Source of the DNA: Pseudomonadota bacterium
Lineage (GTDB): Bacteria; Pseudomonadota; Gammaproteobacteria; Xanthomonadales; Rhodanobacteraceae
Reading direction: 5' to 3'
Length of the DNA stretch: 7,688 nucleotides
NCBI GenBank assembly: GCA_025351555.1
Contig: JANXVS010000572.1
Span: 1 to 7,688 of the forward strand
The position numbers and the translations under genes are program-made. Shown here in pieces: positions 1-7,445 of the stretch; within the stretch, counting starts at the first letter, position 1; every line of letters begins with the position of its first letter. The notes beneath the pieces are model-generated. The model did no database searches, had not been told where the DNA came from, and saw only the letters and a program-made list of their open reading frames with translations.

Positions 1-2085
1 CCGGAGCAGGCCGCGCGCGACAAAGAAATCGATGGTTGCATCGATTTGTGTGGCGAATTCATCGTCGCTCCAGGGCAGGAACAATTCGGCTTGGATAAAG
101 GGATAGACGATCCGCCCCAGGCGCACGATCGATGCCCGCGTCATGCGCCGGTTGTTGAGGAAGCAGCATGCCACCCAGGCCGCAGTCGCGAACAGATGCA
201 GCACGTTGTTGCGGAAATACGAAAGCAACACGCCGCTCTTGCCCTCGCATACCAAGAGGTCGCCGAGCGGGTGCGCGATGCGTTGTATCGCTTGCATGCG
301 TTCGCCATAGGCGATGATCTCGGCCGCGCCCATATCGGTCACGGTCATGCGGTCCGAATACGGCAACGCCGTAAGCAGGGCACGGCTCAAGTCGATCTGG
401 GCGAGCAGATCGGTTTCGGTCATCGCATGCTTGGGGGTGGACAGCAAGGCCAGCGCCAGCAGATTGATCGGATTGACGTCGGCGGCGCGATTGACGTTGA
501 CCAGGATGCGTTGGGCCAGCGCGTCGACGGCGCCTTTTAGCCACGCAGGCTTGGCTTCAGGATCGGCCGTCGCGGCGCGCCAATCGGGCGCGACTTCATC
601 GAGCACCGGCCCCAAGAAGATCGGCTCACCGAAGTTCACCGCTACCGAACCGTAGTTCTGTCGCAACGCGCCGAGGCTGCGCAACAGGCCGAACCAGGAT
701 TCCTTTTGCTTCGGCTTGCCGGAAAGCTCGCCGACGTAGGAATCGCCTTCGATGATTTTTTCGTAACCGATGTAAACCGGCTGGAACACGACCGGTCGAT
801 GCGATTCGCGCAGGAAGCTGCGCAGCGTCATCGACAGCAGGCCGCCGCGGGGGCTGAGCGTGCGCCCGCTGCGCGAACGCGTGCCTTCGACAAAATATTC
901 CAGCGATACGCCGCGCGCGAACAGTTGGCTCAGGTATTCGCGGAACACCGTCGAATAAAACGGATCCTTGAAGCTGCGCCGCAGGAAAAACGCGCCCGCG
1001 CGCCGCAGCAGCGAACCCACCAGCGGCAGATTCAGATTCACGCCCGCCGCGATGTGCGGCACCACCAAGCCATTGCGATAGAGCAGGTATGGAAGCAGCA
1101 GATCGTCGATCGTGCTGCGATGACAGGGCACATAGATGATTTCGTGTCCGGGCGCGACTTCGCGCAGTTTGTCGAAATGATGCATGCGCACGCCGCTGTA
1201 GATCTTGTCCCACAGTCCGGTGAGCAGGAATGAAGCCGAACGCACCACCAGATGCGATTGGTCGGCGGCGATTTCCCAGGCGAAACTGCGTGCCTTGGCG
1301 ACGGCCCGGTCGCGCGAGATCCCTTCCCGGCTTGCGTTCGTATCGATTGCGGCCTGCACCGGAGCGGCGTTGATGACACCATCGATCAGCGTGCGCCGGT
1401 GCGACAGGTCGGGGCCAATGACCAGGGCGCGAGTGCGTTGGAAATGCACACGCAACACGCGCGAAAGCTTGCGCAGTGTGCGTTCGGGCACGGCCGAATT
1501 TTCCTCGGCGAGAATCTGGCGCAGCGATACCGACGCGGAAAACTGCACGATGGTGCCACGACCGTTCAGCAGTAGCGCCAGCAGCCGGCGGAAGCGGCCG
1601 ACCACGACCCAGTTTTCCGCAAACAGCACGCCAAACCAGCCGCTCGGACGATCCGGCGCGCGGCCGACGAAGATCGATACCGGGACAAGTTGAATGTCTA
1701 GATCGGCGTTGGCGCGCACCGTATCGAGCAGTTGCGCCAGGGTTTGCGAATGCGTGCGCGAGCGCGGCCGCTGGAACAACCAACCCTCGCGCCGCGACAG
1801 CGCGAACATCGCCCGCTGCTTGCGCAAGCCGCCCAGTTGCAATGGCCGCAAGGACTCCGGCAAGCCGGCTTCACGGCAGGCCTGTTCCAGGATCAGGGTA
1901 TCCGACAAACCATAACGCTCGGTGACATAGCACACCGGCAGCGTGGGATTGATCTGGGTCTGTGGCTCGGCCGGTTCGCGCCGGATGCGCAGCCAGGGTT
2001 CCAGTAACGCGCCGAGCGCGCGCAGCCACCAAGGGGCGTGAGACGCAGGCGCCGCCGGTGCGGCGGTTGGCAGAGGAGCATTCAT
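1..2085 (-). CDS. plsB: Glycerol-3-phosphate 1-O-acyltransferase PlsB (C-terminus beyond window)
   Basis: This gene encodes the inner-membrane enzyme that transfers an acyl group from acyl-ACP or acyl-CoA to sn-glycerol-3-phosphate, the first step of phospholipid synthesis. I translated the minus strand by hand from the ATG at 2083-2085. The frame stays open for 695 codons to the window edge. All four acyltransferase blocks are present: CHRSTIDD with the catalytic H322-x4-D327, GAFFLRRSFK near 364-373, FVEGTRSRSGR near 398-408, and PVYIGYE near 436-442. The flanking text (VPHIAAGVNLN, STVFREYL, VNFGEP, YPFIQAELFLPW) matches my memory of E. coli PlsB, whose catalytic pair is H306/D311. That protein has 807 residues, so about 110 or more C-terminal residues are probably missing here. 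The start has no clear Shine-Dalgarno sequence, and a TACAAT lies just upstream. A strong terminator separates it from the upstream lipoprotein gene, so it is probably transcribed separately. Confidence 0.96.
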   Translation of the reverse strand, partial: MNAPLPTAAPAAPASHAPWWLRALGALLEPWLRIRREPAEPQTQINPTLPVCYVTERYGLSDTLILEQACREAGLPESLRPLQLGGLRKQRAMFALSRREGWLFQRPRSRTHSQTLAQLLDTVRANADLDIQLVPVSIFVGRAPDRPSGWFGVLFAENWVVVGRFRRLLALLLNGRGTIVQFSASVSLRQILAEENSAVPERTLRKLSRVLRVHFQRTRALVIGPDLSHRRTLIDGVINAAPVQAAIDTNASREGISRDRAVAKARSFAWEIAADQSHLVVRSASFLLTGLWDKIYSGVRMHHFDKLREVAPGHEIIYVPCHRSTIDDLLLPYLLYRNGLVVPHIAAGVNLNLPLVGSLLRRAGAFFLRRSFKDPFYSTVFREYLSQLFARGVSLEYFVEGTRSRSGRTLSPRGGLLSMTLRSFLRESHRPVVFQPVYIGYEKIIEGDSYVGELSGKPKQKESWFGLLRSLGALRQNYGSVAVNFGEPIFLGPVLDEVAPDWRAATADPEAKPAWLKGAVDALAQRILVNVNRAADVNPINLLALALLSTPKHAMTETDLLAQIDLSRALLTALPYSDRMTVTDMGAAEIIAYGERMQAIQRIAHPLGDLLVCEGKSGVLLSYFRNNVLHLFATAAWVACCFLNNRRMTRASIVRLGRIVYPFIQAELFLPWSDDEFATQIDATIDFFVARGLLR

Positions 2086-2097
2086 ACGCTGATTGTA
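2086..2097 (-). promoter_or_regulatory. Putative plsB -10 element close to the start codon
   Basis: The minus strand reads TACAAT at 2097-2092, followed by six bases and then the plsB ATG. TACAAT matches the sigma70 -10 consensus at 5 of 6 positions. If it is used, transcription would begin at or next to the ATG, giving a leaderless or nearly leaderless mRNA. That would fit the absence of a Shine-Dalgarno sequence. No good -35 hexamer is visible 16-18 bases upstream, so this is tentative. Confidence 0.3.
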
Positions 2098-2151
2098 CGG
2101 GAGCGGCGCGAACGCGGCTGCGTGCGGCGCGAAACGGATGTTATCGCAGCG

Positions 2152-2186
2152 TTAAAAACGACTTCGCCCGCGGAGGGCGGGCGAAG
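2152..2186 (-). terminator. Rho-independent terminator of the lipoprotein gene
   Basis: Positions 2162-2171 and 2177-2186 form a perfect 10-bp GC-rich stem (arm CTTCGCCCGC) with a 5-base loop. On the minus strand the stem is followed, after three bases, by five T residues (complement of 2153-2157). It lies about 25 bases past the lipoprotein stop codon and before plsB, so it ends the lipoprotein transcript and insulates plsB. Confidence 0.85.
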
Positions 2187-2210
2187 CGCACACTTGAATA
2201 CAAGGCGAAC

Positions 2211-3170
2211 TCAGCCTTTGTTTTCGGCCTGCTTGTCCGCAGCGATCGCCGGCGCCGCCGGATTGGCGGCCTTGGCCGCTTCTTCCTGCTGGTGCTTGTT
2301 CCACTGCTCGATCGCCTGTTTGCCGTACCACTTGCCATCGACCTTGACCAGATCGCTTTCTGTCGAGAACGGCGTATCGAATGTGGTATAGCTGACCTTG
2401 ACCTTGGCCGTGTCGCCGGTGGTGGAAGCGGTTTCCACCTTGATCGAATCCAGCGCCTTGTCCATGTTCAGGCCGTATACCGCAAAGACCTGCTTGACGC
2501 CGCCAAGCACGACACCGGCCTTGACCATGGCTTGGTCGTAATTCAGCGCGCGCGCTTCGTCGATCGACTTCAGGTTCAGATCACGCGCGGTCTTGCAGAT
2601 CGCCGCGATCGCGCTCTTGACCAGAGCCGGATCGGTAAACTTTACGGTCTGCGCCCACTTGGCGGTCGAATCCACCAGTGCCTGGGTCTGCTGCTTCTGC
2701 TGATCGTTCAGATCCTTGCTTTGCTGGATGGCGCTCTGTGCAAAGCCCTGGCCCATCGCGATCATCATCGGCATCTGCTGCGCGGTCTTGGCGTCGAATT
2801 CCTTCAGCTGCGGCTCGATTTCGGCGTACATCTTGTCTTCGGCGCCGGGCGCGGTCAGCTTGGCCATCGTGTCAGTGAATTGCTTGCGCTCGTCCTCCGT
2901 CACCGGATCCTTGTTGACGTCTTTCGTCCAGTCGGTCTTGAGTTTGGCCAATTCGCCGGCCGGCAGGGCGTTCTGCAGGAAGGTAGCCACGTTGTTCGCA
3001 CGCAGGGACGCGACCGAAGCGTTAATCGCGCCGTCCGGCGTGTTCGTCGCGGCGATCGCAGCGAGCGGAGCGGAACTGGTGCCGGGCGCGGCGGTTTCGG
3101 ACGGACCACAACCGGCGGCGAGCGCGGCGATGGCGGCAGCAAGAGCGATGCGGGCGAGTTTCGTATTCAT
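2211..3170 (-). CDS. Putative outer-membrane lipoprotein of unknown function
   Basis: The protein has 319 residues. The start is the ATG at 3168-3170: an SD-like GGGGA lies about five bases upstream, and a lipoprotein signal peptide begins here, whereas starting further upstream adds 23 non-signal residues. The signal has K4 and R7, a hydrophobic core rich in Ala and Leu, and the box LAAG before C21. Residue +2 is Gly, so by the E. coli Lol rule it would be sent to the outer membrane. A low-complexity Pro/Ala/Thr linker follows to about residue 45. Residues 50-235 look largely helical and include a Met/Gln-rich stretch at 130-165. Residues 240-285 look beta-rich and end in DLVKVDGKWYGK, reminiscent of NTF2-like/DUF4878-type domains. 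The tail (295-319) is charged and Ala-rich. I recognise no enzyme motif and assign no function. It has its own promoter and terminator, so it is probably monocistronic, downstream of rep. Confidence 0.88.
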   Translation of the reverse strand: MNTKLARIALAAAIAALAAGCGPSETAAPGTSSAPLAAIAATNTPDGAINASVASLRANNVATFLQNALPAGELAKLKTDWTKDVNKDPVTEDERKQFTDTMAKLTAPGAEDKMYAEIEPQLKEFDAKTAQQMPMMIAMGQGFAQSAIQQSKDLNDQQKQQTQALVDSTAKWAQTVKFTDPALVKSAIAAICKTARDLNLKSIDEARALNYDQAMVKAGVVLGGVKQVFAVYGLNMDKALDSIKVETASTTGDTAKVKVSYTTFDTPFSTESDLVKVDGKWYGKQAIEQWNKHQQEEAAKAANPAAPAIAADKQAENKG

Positions 3171-3210
3171 GGTGTTCCCCGGATAGTAGGTAGTGCGGTG
3201 AGGGACGGCC

Positions 3211-3239
3211 ACTCTAGTGAGCGCCCCGGAGCTTGGCAA
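3211..3239 (-). promoter_or_regulatory. Sigma70-like promoter of the lipoprotein gene
   Basis: On the minus strand, TTGCCA (3239-3234; 5 of 6 to the -35 consensus) is followed by a 17-base spacer and TAGAGT (3216-3211; 4 of 6 to the -10 consensus). Transcription would start near 3204, giving a leader of about 34 bases with the GGGGA ribosome-binding site at its end. The spacing is ideal and the position fits a separately transcribed gene. Confidence 0.55.
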
Positions 3240-3256
3240 GCGCAGCGCGCGCTTGC
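3236..3256 (-). other. Stem-loop between rep and the lipoprotein gene
   Basis: GCAAGCGC (3236-3243) and GCGCTTGC (3249-3256) form a perfect 8-bp stem with a 5-base loop, about 30 bases past the rep stop. No T-run follows on the minus strand, so it is not a classical intrinsic terminator. It could stabilise the rep mRNA 3' end or weakly attenuate read-through. It overlaps the -35 box of the lipoprotein promoter. Confidence 0.4.
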
Positions 3257-3286
3257 GGTCATCTGGCGTTCAATTCTCCCAGATCT

Positions 3287-5269
3287 TCAGTCAGCCAGCA
3301 GGCTAGCCAGTCGCGCGATATGCGAGGATGCCAGTTCGCGCTTGGCATCGGCGTCCTGCTCTGCGTCGCGGCCGTCCCAATGCAGATCGTCCGGCGGCAA
3401 TTCGGCGAGGAAGCGGCTCGGTTCGTTGGCGATGATCTCTCCATAGCGGCGCGATCGCGCAGCGTAGGAAATGCACAGGCGATCCTTGGCGCGGGTGATG
3501 CCAACGTAGAACAGGCGCCGCTCCTCCTCGATCCGACCTTCGGCAAGGCTGGCTTCGTGCGGCAGCTTTCCCTGCTCGACGCCGGCCAAGTATACAAAGC
3601 GGAATTCGAGGCCTTTTGCCGAATGCAGGGTCATCAACCGTACCGCGTTGCCGGGATCATCGCGGTCGGCGTGCGTCAGCAGGGCCAGCTGCGCGGCCAG
3701 ATCGCCCGCACGCTCACCGCCTTTTTGCATTGCGTGAAACCAGTCGGCCAGTTCGCGCAGATTGTCCAGTCGACGCTGGCGGGCAGCGGCGTCTTTGGTG
3801 TCTGCCTCCACATGCTCGGCGTAGCGCGCGCGCCGGATAAGTTCATCGACCAGCTCCGCAGCCGGCAGCCGCCGCGACGCGGCAGCAAGTTCACCGATCA
3901 TTGCAACGAAACTGGCCAGCGACGAGGCCGGTCGTGCAGCGAGTTGCTTGAGCACGCCATCACTGTGCGCCGCGTGCAGCATGGATACGCGCTGCGACTG
4001 CGCCAGTTCGCCGAGTTTTTCCAGCGTGGTCGCGCCGATATCGCGCCGCGGCACGTTGACGATGCGCAGGAACGCGGCATCGTCCTCGGGATTGGCGATC
4101 AGGCGTAGATAGGCGAGCACATCCTTGACCTCGGCGCGTTGCAGAAACGCGGTGCCGCCGGTCAAGTGATACGGCACGCGTGTCAGACGCAGTGCCTTTT
4201 CCAGCGGCCGCGACTGATGATTTCCGCGATACAGCACCGCGAATTCATGCCACGGCGATTTGTGCAGCTGTTGCTGATGCACGATTTCGGCAGCGATGCG
4301 TTCGGCTTCGTGTTCGTCGTCGCGGCAGGCGAGCACACGCAGCGGTGCGCCCTCGCCGTGCTCGCTCCACAATTGCTTTTCGTATACATGTGGATTATGC
4401 CGAATCAGCGCATTTGCCGCGCGCAGAATGCGGCCGCTGCAGCGGTAATTCTGTTCGAGTTTGAGCACCTTGAGCGCGGGGTAGTCGCGCGCCAGCTCGT
4501 CGAGATTGCCGGGATTGGCACCGCGCCAGGCGTAGATCGACTGGTCATCGTCGCCGACCGCAGTGAATGCGCCGCGCTCACCGGCAAGCTGTTTGAGCAA
4601 ACGATATTGCGCGTTGTTCGTATCCTGATATTCGTCCACGAGCAGATAGCGGATGCGTTCCTGCCAGGCCGCGCGCGTCTCATCGTCGCCTTCAAGCAAA
4701 GCCAGCGGCAGACGGATCAGATCGTCGAAATCGACCGCGTTGAACGCACCCAGACGCTTCTGATAATTCGCATACACCATCGCCGCTTCGCGTTCACGGG
4801 CGCCGTGCGCTTGTGCGAGCGCCTGCTCGGGCGTGAGACCGTTACACTTCGCAGCAGAAACAAGATTGCGCAGGGCGAACAATTGATCAGGCTTGGCCGC
4901 TGCCGGCGCAAGATCCTTCACGATCGCCGCGCTGTCATCGGCGTCGAGTATCGAAAAGCCGCGCTTGAGACCGAGCTTCGCATGCTCGATCTGCAGGAAC
5001 TTCAGGCCGAGCGCGTGGAACGTGCACACACGCAATTCCTGCGCTGCCTCGCCCTTGACCAGCCGCGCGACGCGCTCGCGCATCTCCCGCGCGGCCTTGT
5101 TGGTGAACGTGATCGCGGCGATCTTGCCCGGCGCGACATTCTTGCGTGCCATGAGCCAGGCAATCTTCTCGGTGATCACGCGGGTCTTGCCGGAACCCGC
5201 GCCGGCGAGCACCAGCAGCGGGCCGGCGCAATACGTCACCGCAGCGCGTTGTTGCGGGTTCATGCTCAT
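3287..5269 (-). CDS. rep: ATP-dependent DNA helicase Rep (UvrD/Rep, superfamily 1A)
   Basis: Rep is a 3'-5' ssDNA translocase and helicase that helps replication forks pass protein roadblocks and restart. Numbered from the ATG at 5267-5269 (660 residues; E. coli Rep has 673), the SF1 motifs are all intact: Walker A GAGSGKT with K28, TFTNKAAREM near 54-63, Walker B LLVDEYQDTN with D212/E213, GDDDQSIYAWRGA near 239-251, LEQNYR near 271-276, LMTLHSAKGLEF near 545-556, and VGITRAK near 589-595. The text follows E. coli Rep closely (LYRGNHQSR, NPHVYEKQL, DDLHWD at the end), so Rep is preferred over UvrD or PcrA. The start is uncertain: GTG at 5275, ATG at 5269 and ATG at 5263 are in frame, and none has a good Shine-Dalgarno. 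I chose 5269 because it gives MSMNPQQ, close to the family's N-terminus. The C-terminus ends SHIARLASLLAD and lacks the basic tail of the E. coli protein. It is divergent from tdk. Confidence 0.96.
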   Translation of the reverse strand: MSMNPQQRAAVTYCAGPLLVLAGAGSGKTRVITEKIAWLMARKNVAPGKIAAITFTNKAAREMRERVARLVKGEAAQELRVCTFHALGLKFLQIEHAKLGLKRGFSILDADDSAAIVKDLAPAAAKPDQLFALRNLVSAAKCNGLTPEQALAQAHGAREREAAMVYANYQKRLGAFNAVDFDDLIRLPLALLEGDDETRAAWQERIRYLLVDEYQDTNNAQYRLLKQLAGERGAFTAVGDDDQSIYAWRGANPGNLDELARDYPALKVLKLEQNYRCSGRILRAANALIRHNPHVYEKQLWSEHGEGAPLRVLACRDDEHEAERIAAEIVHQQQLHKSPWHEFAVLYRGNHQSRPLEKALRLTRVPYHLTGGTAFLQRAEVKDVLAYLRLIANPEDDAAFLRIVNVPRRDIGATTLEKLGELAQSQRVSMLHAAHSDGVLKQLAARPASSLASFVAMIGELAAASRRLPAAELVDELIRRARYAEHVEADTKDAAARQRRLDNLRELADWFHAMQKGGERAGDLAAQLALLTHADRDDPGNAVRLMTLHSAKGLEFRFVYLAGVEQGKLPHEASLAEGRIEEERRLFYVGITRAKDRLCISYAARSRRYGEIIANEPSRFLAELPPDDLHWDGRDAEQDADAKRELASSHIARLASLLAD

Positions 5270-5326
5270 CGACACGGGTTAATTGAAGCGGGACTCATCG
5301 GCTGCGCGCAGAAATCGTGAGCGCGG

Positions 5327-5332
5327 ATTCTA
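5327..5332 (-). promoter_or_regulatory. Putative -10 element for rep
   Basis: The minus strand reads TAGAAT at 5332-5327, 5 of 6 to the sigma70 -10 consensus. It would give a start near 5320 and a leader of about 50 bases before rep. The only -35 candidate at suitable spacing is GCGTCA, 16 bases upstream, which is weak. Confidence 0.35.
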
Positions 5333-5356
5333 CCTGATCGTTCACTGTTGACGCGT

Positions 5357-5362
5357 TACACT
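5357..5362 (+). promoter_or_regulatory. Putative -10 element for tdk
   Basis: TACACT matches the -10 consensus at 4 of 6 positions and lies 24 bases before the tdk ATG, next to a GAGGAAGGA ribosome-binding site. The aligned -35 position holds only CTGATC (3 of 6). A better TTGACG at 5348-5353 lies too close to pair with this -10. The tdk and rep promoters must both fit in the roughly 115-base divergent gap. Confidence 0.3.
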
Positions 5363-5374
5363 ATTGGTGCGGAC

Positions 5375-5383
5375 GAGGAAGGA
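5375..5383 (+). promoter_or_regulatory. Ribosome-binding site deciding the tdk start
   Basis: GAGGAAGGA is purine-rich, with GAGG eight bases before the ATG at 5387. It supports that start over the upstream in-frame TTG at 5348, which has no such site. Confidence 0.7.
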
Positions 5384-5386
5384 CGG

Positions 5387-6010
5387 ATGGCAAAATTATA
5401 CTTTTACTATTCGGCGATGAATGCCGGCAAGACCACGACGCTGTTGCAGAGCGCCTACAACTACCACGAGCGCGGCATGCGCACCCTGATTCTGACGCCG
5501 CAGCTTGACGATCGCCATGGCGTGGGGGTGGTCGCTTCGCGCATCGGATTGAAGGCCGCCGGCCGCATGGTCGCTCGCGATGACGATTTGCTGTGCGTCG
5601 CTCGCGATGACATCGCCGTGCACGGCGCGCTGCACTGCGTGCTGGTCGACGAAGCGCAGTTCCTCAATCGCGTCCAGGTCTGGCAACTAAGCGACATTGT
5701 GGACAAGTTGCATATTCCGGTATTGGCTTATGGCTTGCGCACGGATTTTCGCGGAGAGCTTTTTGCGGGCAGTCAGTACCTGCTTGCCTGGGCCGACAAC
5801 CTGATCGAGATCAAGACCATCTGCCATACCGGCAAGAAAGCGACGATGGTCGTGCGCGTCGACGAACACGGCCGTGCCGTCACCGACGGCCCGCAGGTCG
5901 AGATCGGCGGCAATGAACGCTATGTCTCGGTCAGCCGCGCCGAGTTCAAGAAGATTATCGCTGGGGAAGGGCGCATCGAACTGCAACAGGAGGATCTGCC
6001 ATTGGCGTAG
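5387..6010 (+). CDS. tdk: Thymidine kinase, type II (TK1-like)
   Basis: This cytosolic salvage enzyme phosphorylates thymidine to dTMP with ATP. The ATG at 5387 gives 207 residues and is preceded by GAGGAAGGA (5375-5383). An in-frame TTG at 5348 would add 13 unmatched residues and is rejected. The protein follows E. coli Tdk closely: [18 protein letters not shown] with the P-loop at 9-16, DDR at 41-43, VDEAQF with the catalytic-base candidate E89 at 87-92, [21 protein letters not shown] at 115-135, and the thymidine-binding lasso end [11 protein letters not shown] at 174-184. An oddity is the zinc site: where E. coli has C-F-C and later C-R-K-H, this protein has C146-H-T148 and S183-R-A-E186. 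Three of the four expected ligand positions are therefore replaced. The active-site motifs are intact, so I expect an active enzyme. The next gene converges from the right. Confidence 0.96.
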   Translation: MAKLYFYYSAMNAGKTTTLLQSAYNYHERGMRTLILTPQLDDRHGVGVVASRIGLKAAGRMVARDDDLLCVARDDIAVHGALHCVLVDEAQFLNRVQVWQLSDIVDKLHIPVLAYGLRTDFRGELFAGSQYLLAWADNLIEIKTICHTGKKATMVVRVDEHGRAVTDGPQVEIGGNERYVSVSRAEFKKIIAGEGRIELQQEDLPLA

Positions 6011-6680
6011 GAAGGCGGCAACGCAAAAAGCGAGCGACGAGGTTCATACGCTAGGCTCTCGCGCATCTCAACTTACTGCTGCCGCGACTCGAAGGCGTTG
6101 ACGAAAATCTTGTCCGAGTAAAGGCGCGCAACGGCCATGTTGATATCGGTGCCGTTGAACTGAGCGTGTCCGACCGCGTAAATGCGGTCCGCGCTGTCGA
6201 TCGCCAGCGCATGGGCCCGGTCATCTTCCCCGGTGGAGTTACCGTTGTAGGTTTCGAAACCGACCATGACGCCGTAAGCATTGGAACCCGGAGTGTTGCC
6301 GATAAATGTGTCGTCAAACGTACCATTTGTATTCAAGCGCGTAATGCCGAAATCAAATTCCGCTCGGCTCGGATCGAACACGCAGCCGTAGCCGGCGATG
6401 ACAATCTTGCCGTCCGACTGCAGTTTCACCGCCCTTGCTTCGTCAAAGCAGTCAGTGCCTGCGTTTTCAAAGCCCCAGCCGCCGCCCGCAAACAAAGGAT
6501 CCGGCGCGCTGCCATCCGCTAGGATTCGCGTGATGGCCGCAGTTTCGGAATTTTGCATTAAATTCGCTCTCCCGCCAGCGACCACGATCATGCCGTCCTT
6601 CTGAATGGCGTGGCTGAAACATACGTCGTGGTAGGGTTCGGAACCCGGATTGAAACGGAAGGTGCTGATGCCACTGTTGT

Positions 6681-6753
6681 TCATGCCGAAATTCGTATCC
6701 AGGCTGAGATCAGTGTGCAGTTGTGCGACGAAGCAGCTGCACGGGTATTGGGG
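6681..6753 (-). other. Frameshift zone in the delta-60 repeat gene
   Basis: The first frame runs on to a TGA at 6683-6681. The second frame opens after a TGA at 6756-6754. The protein text stays repeat-like in the second frame from CFVAQLHTDLSLDTNFG (starting at about 6735), directly after IDPNTRAA in the first frame. The junction is therefore near 6732-6743, in GCAGCTGCTTCG, and one lost base would explain it. No convincing slippery heptamer lies within the usable zone: an A-AAT-TTC at 6769-6763 exists, but a -1 shift there would hit the TGA at 6756. Confidence 0.75.
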
Positions 6754-7394
6754 TCAATTGGCAAGAAATTTCCGGCCACAGTAATCGTGCCATCCGGACG
6801 CAAGGCGATGCTGGCCGCTTCGGCAGAGGCACCACCCACCGGCATCAGCGAATAGGTCTGGCTCGACGGGTTGGATGACAAGTTGCTGGAAAATTCATTG
6901 ACTGAAAAACCGCCGCTGACCGTTTGCCCAACACTGACAATCTTTCCGTCGGGCAGAATTCTTACGTCATTGCCACGGGTCTGCGCGATCGGGATGCTGG
7001 AGGCGAGAAACGACCCGTCCGCATGCAAGGCGAGCAACTGCTGGGCATACTGGTCAGGATTGGGATAATCGACTGTCCCGATGACAATGATGGTTCCATC
7101 GCTTTCCAGGGTCACTGCCGCCGCAACGTCATTGTTGACCCCGCCGAGATCGAAGCCGCGCGTAACCTTGCCATTGGTGCCGAACCCGGGATCACGGATT
7201 CCATTCGGCAGAAGACGCGTGATGGCGAAATCCTCATTGCCATTCGCATTGATCGCCGAACCGACAACGATGAGCTTGCCATCGGGTTGCAGCACACTGC
7301 CGTAGGCGTGATCGGCTTTGGTGTTTCCCAGATCGAACGGAATCGTGGTGCGCCCACCGACCCCGAATGTTGGATCGAGCGCGCCATCGGTCAA

Positions 7395-7445
7395 CTGCGC
7401 GGAAGCAAGCGCGGGCAGGCATGCGCTGAAAAGTAGTGTCAGAAC
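7395..7445 (-). other. Remnant signal-peptide coding sequence without start codon
   Basis: In frame with the first repeat piece, these bases encode VLTLLFSACLPALASAQ, a hydrophobic core plus an A-x-A cleavage site. The expected Met and positively charged n-region are absent: further upstream the frame reads only P-D-S-S and then TAA. The missing part would lie on the far side of the adjoining insertion sequence. Confidence 0.65.

Larger units (their letters stand above)
6073..7445 (-). pseudogene. Delta-60 repeat (predicted beta-propeller-like) secreted protein, broken by frameshift and IS
   Basis: The intact protein would be about 455 residues, secreted, built of delta-60-type repeats (TIGR02608/DUF5122) whose role is unknown. 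Repeat cores are recognisable: LDPTFGVGGR, RDPGFGTNGK, LDTNFGMNNSG, PDPLFAGGG, each followed by PDGK-I-V-VG or SDGKIVIAG. The gene is in two open pieces. The first (7394 down to 6681, larger if the signal peptide is included) has an in-frame TTG at 7394 but no credible start. Upstream of that TTG the frame encodes VLTLLFSACLPALASAQ, a textbook signal-peptide core with ASA before the cleavage site. It then meets a TAA at 7458-7460 inside the adjacent insertion sequence, with no start codon. The second piece (6684 to 6073) continues the repeats one frame over. The C-terminus reads DKIFVNAFESRQQ. Two independent lesions suggest a real pseudogene, although the frameshift alone could be a sequencing error. 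Confidence 0.8.

Noticed and set aside
626..1783. 385-residue open frame on the minus strand within plsB
   Set aside because: It is out of frame with PlsB, which is continuous and carries all four acyltransferase blocks. The translation is low-complexity Arg/Ala-rich text.
1962..3446. 494-residue open frame on the plus strand opposite plsB, the lipoprotein and rep ends
   Set aside because: It runs antisense across parts of three genes, a terminator and a promoter. Its composition is Arg/Gly-rich shadow type with no domain. The minus-strand genes there have clear family motifs or a lipoprotein signal.
4139..5320. 393-residue open frame on the plus strand opposite rep
   Set aside because: It is a complete antisense shadow of the Rep helicase, caused by high GC and codon bias. 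There is no ribosome-binding site or recognisable motif.
5348..5386. Extended tdk start at the TTG at 5348
   Set aside because: The 13 extra residues do not match Tdk, there is no ribosome-binding site before the TTG, and the ATG at 5387 has a strong one.
6011..6072. Possible bidirectional terminator between tdk and the delta-60 gene
   Set aside because: Only short imperfect pairings (GCGAG with CTCGC) are seen, with no T-run on either strand.
6763..6769. A-AAT-TTC heptamer as a programmed -1 frameshift site in the delta-60 gene
   Set aside because: After a -1 slip here the ribosome would read CTT GCC AAT and then TGA at 6756-6754. It cannot produce the continuing repeat protein.
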